From NCBI GenBank assembly GCA_005884985.1, contig VAYK01000128.1:1-10825 (forward strand): 10,825 nt of DNA. The letters are read 5' to 3'. Shown piece by piece: positions 6,380-10,825 of this stretch (within the stretch, counting starts at the first letter, position 1; each line of letters opens with the position of its first letter). A model generated the notes under the pieces. It was not told the origin of the DNA. It did not search any database and saw only the letters and a list, made by a program, of their open reading frames with translations. Source of the stretch: Actinomycetota bacterium. GTDB taxonomy: Bacteria > Actinomycetota > Thermoleophilia > Solirubrobacterales > 70-9. The translations under genes and the position numbers were made by a program.

Positions 6380-6775
6380 ATGTCCGTGATCACGGGAGTG
6401 GAACGTGCCGAGCGCAAGGAGCTGAAGTGGAGGATGGACCGTGCCGAGCCTCTGGTGCTCCTGGAAATCGAGCCCGAGGATGAGTACCGCCGCGGACACC
6501 TGCCGGGCGCCTTGAGCGTCCCGCCGGAGAGAGTCGCGGAGCTCGTCCCCAAGCTCGTCCGCGAGCGGGAAACCGAGGTCGTCGTCTACTGCTGCGCTCC
6601 CGACTGCATGGAGGGGCGCCGCGCGGCCAAGGAGCTCGAAGGGCTGGGCTACACGAACGTGCGGTCCTACGACGGCGGCAAGCGGGACTGGGTCGACCAC
6701 GGGTTTGCGCTCGAGAACGAGAGCGCGCCGGCCGTGTTCGCGCCGGGTCCCGCGCCCGCGGGCAAGGTCGAATAG
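6380..6775 (+). CDS. Single-domain rhodanese-like protein
   Basis: A 131-residue cytoplasmic rhodanese-fold protein; such proteins carry sulfur as a cysteine persulfide, but donor and acceptor here are unknown. Marks: EPEDEYRRGHLPGALSVP (31-48, the usual 'E.rrGHIpGA' motif), the active-site segment VVVYCCAPDCMEGRRAAKEL (67-86) and GLGYTNVRSYDGGKRDW (88-104, the usual 'G..NV..y.GG...W'). By alignment of the motif Cys71 is the catalytic cysteine; Cys72 and Cys76 are extra, giving a CC-x3-C loop. Residues 111-131 are a disordered Ala/Pro-rich tail. ATG 6380 follows GGGAGG (6368-6373) by six bases. It is not obviously in an operon. Confidence 0.88.
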   Translation: MSVITGVERAERKELKWRMDRAEPLVLLEIEPEDEYRRGHLPGALSVPPERVAELVPKLVRERETEVVVYCCAPDCMEGRRAAKELEGLGYTNVRSYDGGKRDWVDHGFALENESAPAVFAPGPAPAGKVE

Positions 6776-7032
6776 CGCTCAGGTCGCGAGCGAAGGTTCG
6801 ATCCGCGCCAGCCGGTTGGACGGGCAACCACTGTTTTCGTTTCACCGGCCTAGAGCCTGAACCTGTCGCCGTCACACCGCGTCGGCAGAGTGATCCCGAG
6901 CACTCGCCCACGCCGGATCTGTCTCCATACTGGCGTTCCTCGCTTTGCGATGGTCCGGATCACGTCCGGGCCGCCCCGCTGCGACGGAGGAGGGCACGAA
7001 CCACCGCGCGGGGCTCGGAGGCCAGATCGAAA
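6776..7032 (+). promoter_or_regulatory. Leader region of the beta-helix gene with potential stem-loops
   Basis: These 257 bases hold no gene. Several foldable elements are seen. CGCTC/GAGCG (6776-6792) comes just after the rhodanese stop. Two mutually exclusive stems share GGT: GGTTG/CAACC (6814-6829) and GCCGGT/ACCGGC (6811-6849). A strong 8-bp hairpin with one G-T pair and loop TCACG lies at 6952-6972. None is followed by a T-run. GGAGG at 7017-7021 lies 11 bases before ATG 7033. No clear promoter could be placed. Confidence 0.4.
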
Positions 7033-9834
7033 ATGGGCGGGAATTTCGTTTGTCGTCTGCTGACCGTTCTCTGCGTGACGACGTGGCTGCGGGCTTCCGC
7101 GGCGGAGGCGGCCGCGCTGCCGCTTCCTCCGCAGGTGTTCCTGGACAGCCGGCAGCCGGTGCTTTCCGGCCAGGTGATCACCGTGGCCGCGGGCGGCGAC
7201 CTGCAGGCCGCGATCGATGCCGCGCTTCCCGGCGACACCATCGTGGTCCAGGCCGGAGCGACGTTCCGCGGACCGATCACGCTGCGCACGAAGCAGGGCG
7301 ACGACTGGATCGTGATCCGGACCTCCGACCTCGCCGGCCTGCCCGCGGAGGGCACGCGCGTCTCCCCCTCCAATCGCGCCGCCATGGCGCGCATCGCGAC
7401 ACTGACGTCCTCCGCCGCCATCGGCACGGAGGCGGGCGCCCACCATTACCGCCTCGTCGGCCTCGAGGTCGCGGTCGACGACAGCGTGTCGCTGAGCTAC
7501 GGCGTCGTCGCCCTGGGGGACATCGGGCCCGGTCAGACGACGCTGGCCGACGTCCCGCACGATCTCGTGATCGATCGCTGCTACGTGCATGGCCATCCCG
7601 GCGGAAACCTCAAGCGCGGCATCGCCCTCGACAGCGCCCGCACTGCGATCGTGGACTCCTACATCGCCGACCTCCATTCCGACGTCCAGGACGCCCAGGC
7701 CATCGCAGGGGTCAACGGACCGGGCCCGTTCAAGGTCGTCAACAACTATCTCGAAGCGGCGGCCGAGAACATCATGTTCGGCGGATCCAACCCCCGCATC
7801 CCCGGCCTCATTCCCTCCGACATCGAGTTCCGTCGGAACCACTGCTCGAAGCCGACGTCCTGGCGCGGGCTGTACGTCGTCAAGAACCTGTTCGAGCTCA
7901 AGAACGGGCAGCGGGTGCTCGTCGACGGCAACCTCTTCGAGAACAACTGGGTCGGCGCCGACCAGGATGGCAGCGCCATCGTCCTCACTCCCCGCAACTC
8001 CTACGACAACGGTGTCGATGCACGCTGGTCGGCCGTGCAGGACGTGACCTTCACGAACAACGTGGTGCGGCACTCCGGCGGCGGGTTGAGCCTGCTCGGC
8101 CTCGACACCAGCGGCGGTCAGGACGTCCAGACCCAGCGCATCCTCGTCCGCAACAACCTCTGGGACGACCTCGGGGGAGCCACCTGGACGGGCGGCGGGC
8201 GCTTCCTCACCCTCGCCGAAGGGCGGGATCTGACCGTCGATCACAACACCGTCCTGCAGACGAGCAGCGTCAGCCACTCCTGGGATCTTCCCCTGACCCC
8301 GACCGCGGCCACCGAGGGCTTCGTGTTCACGAGCAACCTGGCCGCCCACAACGCCAGTGGCGTCACCGGTGACGGCACCGGGCCCGGCAACGGTACCCTC
8401 GCCGTCTATTTCACCGACGTGACCTTCGCCGGCAACGCGTTCGTGCGCACGGTGGCCAACGTGCCCCCGGCCTACATGTATCCGGCCGGCACCTGGTTCG
8501 GCGATTCGTGGGACGAGGTCGGCTTCGTGAACCGGCTCGCCGGTGACTATCACCTCGCGGCGACGAGCCCCCTGCGCGGCCTCGGAGCGGACGGCCGCGA
8601 CGTGGGCGCGGACATGGATGCCATCGCCATCGCCCGTGCGGGCGCGGTGGCGGCCGCCGCCCCGCCCGTGCGCGTCGAGCAGGACCAGCCGCCCGTCTCG
8701 CTGTCCGGCGGCTGGCTGAGCAACGCCATGGTTCGCCACAGCGCGGGGACGGCGGCGCTGGCGATGGGCGCCGGAGTGCGCGCGACCTTCCCCTTTACCG
8801 GAACCTCGGTCGCCTGGATCGGATATCGCGATGCATGGTCGGGGATCGCACGCGTGTGGCTCGACGGCGTCGACCAGGGCCTCGTCGATACCTACTCCGG
8901 CAGCGGAGAGTGCGCGACCAAGTCCGCCGCGGCCGCCGCGCCGTGGGTCTGGGTCGACGGTTTCGAGTTCACGCCGACGTCCGCGTCACCGTCCCCGTCG
9001 CCCTCGCCGTCTCCCTCCCCGGTCTCCGGATGGACCCGGGCGGAGGAAGCGGACCCGTCGGTGTCCTACGAGGGCGGGTGGCTCGAAAATGCGATCTCGC
9101 TTCATAGCGGCGGGCGCGCCGTCCTGTCGATGGGCGAGGGGGTTCGCGCCGTGTTCCACTTCGTCGGGACGGCGGTGCGCTGGATCGGGTGGCGAGACGC
9201 CTGGTCCGGCATCGCGCGCGTGTCCATCGACGGCACCGAGCGCGCCGTGATCGACACGTATTCCAACGGCGATCGCGCGCAGGCGGTGCTCTTCGAGACC
9301 GAGGGCTTGTCCGACACTCCCCACACGCTGCAGGTGGAGATCACGGGAACGAAGAACGCGGCGGCGTTGGCGTCATCGGTGTGGGTGGACGCCTTCGACG
9401 TCATCGGCTACGCGGCCCCGGCGTCCGCCCCTTCCCCGACCTCGGTGTCTCTACGCCGCGTCGAGCAAACCGATCCCGCCGTCGCCTATTCCGGCGGGTG
9501 GCTCTCCAACGCCATCTCGCTGCACAGCGCCGGCAGCGCCGCCCTGTCGATGGGGGCCGGCACGCGCGCGTCCTTCACCTTCAACGGCACCTCCGTGCGC
9601 TGGATCGGATGGCGCGATGCCTGGTCCGGCATCGCGCGCGTCTCGCTCGACGGCGTGGACCGCGGGCTCGTCGACACCTACTCGAACGGCGATCGCGCAC
9701 AGTCGGTGCTCTTCGCCGCGGACGGCCTCGCAGCCGGGCCTCACGCGCTGCAGGTGGAGGTCACGGGGACGAAGAACCCTGCCGCGGCCGCGCCGTGGGT
9801 CTGGGTGGATGCGTTCGACGTCGGCGGTGAGTGA
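7033..9834 (+). CDS. Secreted beta-helix protein with three C-terminal beta-sandwich modules
   Basis: A 933-residue modular exported protein. Residues 1-26 look like a signal peptide (hydrophobic LLTVLCVTTWL, then an ASA/AEA cleavage region). About 45-530 is a right-handed parallel beta-helix: it opens with GGDLQAAIDAALPGDTIVVQ (54-73), continues through many turns with Asn-rich ladder positions (NNYLEAAAENIMFGG, DGNLFENNWVG, RNNLWDD), and closes with DYHLAATSPLRGLG (505-518). Pectate-lyase-like and polysaccharide-binding proteins share this fold, but I can assign no catalytic residues. Three modules of about 122 residues follow: 547-646 (22 residues short), 669-790 and 809-930, with a Ser-Pro linker between the first two. 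These resemble beta-sandwich modules of secreted glycan-active enzymes. No membrane anchor is seen. A role in binding or cutting extracellular polysaccharide is inferred. Confidence 0.85.
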   Translation: MGGNFVCRLLTVLCVTTWLRASAAEAAALPLPPQVFLDSRQPVLSGQVITVAAGGDLQAAIDAALPGDTIVVQAGATFRGPITLRTKQGDDWIVIRTSDLAGLPAEGTRVSPSNRAAMARIATLTSSAAIGTEAGAHHYRLVGLEVAVDDSVSLSYGVVALGDIGPGQTTLADVPHDLVIDRCYVHGHPGGNLKRGIALDSARTAIVDSYIADLHSDVQDAQAIAGVNGPGPFKVVNNYLEAAAENIMFGGSNPRIPGLIPSDIEFRRNHCSKPTSWRGLYVVKNLFELKNGQRVLVDGNLFENNWVGADQDGSAIVLTPRNSYDNGVDARWSAVQDVTFTNNVVRHSGGGLSLLGLDTSGGQDVQTQRILVRNNLWDDLGGATWTGGGRFLTLAEGRDLTVDHNTVLQTSSVSHSWDLPLTPTAATEGFVFTSNLAAHNASGVTGDGTGPGNGTLAVYFTDVTFAGNAFVRTVANVPPAYMYPAGTWFGDSWDEVGFVNRLAGDYHLAATSPLRGLGADGRDVGADMDAIAIARAGAVAAAAPPVRVEQDQPPVSLSGGWLSNAMVRHSAGTAALAMGAGVRATFPFTGTSVAWIGYRDAWSGIARVWLDGVDQGLVDTYSGSGECATKSAAAAAPWVWVDGFEFTPTSASPSPSPSPSPSPVSGWTRAEEADPSVSYEGGWLENAISLHSGGRAVLSMGEGVRAVFHFVGTAVRWIGWRDAWSGIARVSIDGTERAVIDTYSNGDRAQAVLFETEGLSDTPHTLQVEITGTKNAAALASSVWVDAFDVIGYAAPASAPSPTSVSLRRVEQTDPAVAYSGGWLSNAISLHSAGSAALSMGAGTRASFTFNGTSVRWIGWRDAWSGIARVSLDGVDRGLVDTYSNGDRAQSVLFAADGLAAGPHALQVEVTGTKNPAAAAPWVWVDAFDVGGE
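8671..8970 (+). repeat. Module 1 of the tandem beta-sandwich repeat (shortened)
   Basis: Encodes residues 547-646, from RVEQDQPPV to VWVDGFEF. It matches modules 2 and 3 over SGGWLSNA, GVRATF, RDAWSGIARV and VDTYS. It then jumps after DTYSGSGE (near base 8910) to CATKSAAAAAPWVWVDG, skipping the 22 residues that carry the QxVLF...GL...H.LQVE strands in the others. The frame is kept. A Ser-Pro linker (residues 647-668, alternating S and P) follows. Confidence 0.85.
9037..9402 (+). repeat. Module 2 of the tandem beta-sandwich repeat
   Basis: Encodes residues 669-790, exactly 122 residues from RAEEADPSV to VWVDAFDV. It shares RWIGWRDAWSGIARVS and DTYSNGDRAQ unchanged with module 3, and GTKN further on. 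Its late segment (AALASSVWVD) differs from the AAAAPWVWVD shared by modules 1 and 3. A linker of residues 791-808 separates it from module 3. Confidence 0.88.
9457..9822 (+). repeat. Module 3 of the tandem beta-sandwich repeat
   Basis: Encodes residues 809-930, again exactly 122 residues from RVEQTDPAV to VWVDAFDV, then GGE and stop. Its start (RVEQ, SGGWLSNA) and end (AAAAPWVWVD) are closer to module 1, while the middle (WRDAWSGIARVS, DTYSNGDRAQ) is identical to module 2. It is the complete reference copy for judging the loss in module 1. Confidence 0.88.
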
Positions 9835-9838
9835 CGAC

Positions 9839-9865
9839 GGCGCCGGCCGCCACCGCGGCGACGCC
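9839..9865. terminator. Stem-loop between convergent genes, possible shared terminator
   Basis: In the 36 bases between the beta-helix stop (9834) and the receptor stop (9871), GCCGC/GCGGC (9846-9859, loop CACC) is nested inside GGCG/CGCC (9839-9842 with 9862-9865) across a small internal loop. No T-run follows on either strand, so efficient intrinsic termination is uncertain. The position suits a bidirectional terminator. Confidence 0.4.
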
Positions 9866-9870
9866 CGCGT

Positions 9871-10825
9871 CTACCAAATCAGCCTTGCCCCGACCTGCAC
9901 CTGGCGCGGATCCCCGACGCCGGCCCGGATCGTGCCGTCGAAGTTGAAGATGAGGTTCGTGTTCTGCGGCACGAGGATGTTCGCGCTGTTGAACACGTTG
10001 AAGACCTCGACGATGGGCTCGAGGGCCGTCGTCTTCCCGAGCTTGAACTCCTTCGACAGCCGCACGTCGAGCGAGGAATAGGTGTTGTCCTTGCGGCCGG
10101 TGTTCCGCTGGACGACGGAGCCGTCGGGGCGGATGCGGTCGGAGGGCCCGGCGACGAACGGGGCCTGGGAGGGCGTGGTGTCGGTCGTGCAGTAGGGCGC
10201 GACGCCCTTGGCGCAGAAGGACAGCGGCTGGGCGGACCGGTACGAGTAGCGGAAGTTGACGTTGACGTCGCCCGGGGCCTGCCAGAGGAAGAACCCGTTC
10301 GCGCGGTGCCGCTGGTCGCGGTCCGAGTAGCCGTACTCCGCCTCCAGGTCCGTGATCTTCGCGTAGCGGAACGTGAACGGGTCGCGCTCGTTGTCGTCAT
10401 CCGACTTGTCCCACGAGAGCGTGTAGTTGGCCTGGAACTCACCGTGGTGAGGTCGCCGATCCCGTTGATGCCGGCCGGGGGCAGCCCCGAGGACCAGGGC
10501 GAGCCGAGCAGCGCGTCGTTGCGGTTGAGAAAGCGCGTGATGTGCCGCCCCGCGGCGTAGTTGTACTGGACGAGGCCGGACAGGTCGGAGCTGAGCTCGC
10601 GCTCGATGGCTGCCGAGCCCTGGTAGGTCCGCGGGTGTACGAAGTCCTTGTCGAACACGAAGACGCCGGGGAAGAACGGGATGCCGATCTGGCTCTGGGG
10701 GATGAGGTTCGGGTACGCGGGCACCGGACCCAGGATGCCGGTGAGCGCGCTGTTCCGGAAGATCGTCTGGCCGCGGCTGCCGTTGGTGGAGCGCGAGGAG
10801 GCCAGCGACAGTCCAGGCACGCGGC
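9871..10825 (-). pseudogene. TonB-dependent receptor (Oar-like), C-terminal part, frameshifted and cut by window edge
   Basis: This is the outer-membrane barrel end of a large TonB-dependent receptor of the type abundant in Acidobacteriota; the intact family imports glycans, peptides or siderophores. One frame (10825 down to about 10440) encodes barrel sequence RVPGLSLASSRSTNGSRGQT...ERELSSDLSGLVQYNYAAG...GINGIGDLTTV. A second frame (10440 down to 9871) continues with EFQANYTLSWDKSDDDNERD, YGYSDRDQRHRANGFFLW, then VEVFNVFNSANILVPQN and ends VGARLIW, an aromatic last residue as expected for an outer-membrane barrel. The frames do not join. From memory of the family, about 20-30 residues normally lie between LTTV and FQANYTLS, so sequence seems to be missing as well as shifted. 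The N-terminus and plug lie beyond base 10825. A sequencing or assembly error is possible. Confidence 0.85.

Noticed and set aside
5350..6552. Minus-strand 400-codon open frame over mglB and recR
   Set aside because: It is another frame of two confidently identified genes and gives Arg/Pro/Ser-rich nonsense.
6811..6850. Cyclic-di-GMP (GEMM) riboswitch ahead of the beta-helix gene
   Set aside because: A GGGCAA-like segment caught the eye, but the second conserved helix and the tetraloop/receptor pattern are not there.
6850..8739. Long minus-strand open frame of 629 codons opposite the beta-helix gene
   Set aside because: Its translation is low-complexity G/R/V/A/H-rich without any recognisable domain, while the plus strand has a signal peptide, fold motifs and repeats. 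It is a GC-driven shadow.
8971..9036. Ser-Pro repeat as a phase-variable tract
   Set aside because: The alternating S/P codons use mixed synonymous codons (tcc, tcg, tct, ccg, ccc), so there is no long perfect short repeat. It reads as an ordinary interdomain linker.
10820..10825. GTG at 10818-10820 as a start codon of the receptor fragment
   Set aside because: The frame stays open to the window edge and the residue lies within barrel-type sequence, so the true N-terminus is outside.

Overview
The window is a stretch of GC-rich bacterial chromosome. The best phylum-level guess is Acidobacteriota. That guess rests on three things: the C-terminal barrel of a large Oar/carboxypeptidase-regulatory-like TonB-dependent receptor (the 'EVFNVFN' and 'DKSDDDNERDPF' type motifs), a recR-mglB-mglA cluster whose MglA and MglB closely resemble the Myxococcus proteins, and a Tat-exported aldo/keto reductase. 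A myxobacterial or related lineage is not excluded. No marker in the window fixes the species.

Layout, left to right. (1) 1-28: 3' end of a tRNA with encoded CCA. (2) 36-365: no convincing gene. (3) 366-1250: Tat-exported aldo/keto reductase. This part is visibly lower in GC than what follows. (4) 1278-1352, minus: tRNA-Asn(GTT) with a near-consensus promoter that begins inside the stop codon of the next gene. (5) 1412-3036, minus: two-gene operon, TetR repressor then alpha/beta hydrolase, joined by an ATGA overlap. A near-consensus promoter with an 8-bp palindrome sits so close to the tetR start that the message is probably leaderless. (6) 3112-4560, plus: GT-C membrane glycosyltransferase, divergent from tetR and overlapping the end of mglA tail to tail. 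(7) 4544-6326, minus: recR, mglB, mglA, pairing a recombinational repair factor with the polarity GTPase and its roadblock-domain activator. (8) 6380-6775, plus: small rhodanese, divergent from recR. (9) 7033-9834, plus: 933-residue secreted protein with a right-handed beta-helix and three tandem beta-sandwich modules, the first lacking 22 residues. (10) 9871-10825, minus: C-terminal part of a TonB-dependent receptor, broken by a frameshift that coincides with missing sequence, and cut by the window edge.

Working together: MglA and MglB are a known GTPase/GAP pair for cell polarity and motility. TetR and the hydrolase look like a self-regulated detoxification or catabolic pair. The secreted beta-helix protein and the neighbouring TonB receptor suggest polysaccharide binding and uptake, but they are convergent and the receptor is broken, so that link is speculative. 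I do not see a clearly new multi-gene system. The most unusual items are the modular secreted protein with its decayed first module, the cysteine/histidine-rich tail of the hydrolase, and the probably leaderless repressor transcript.
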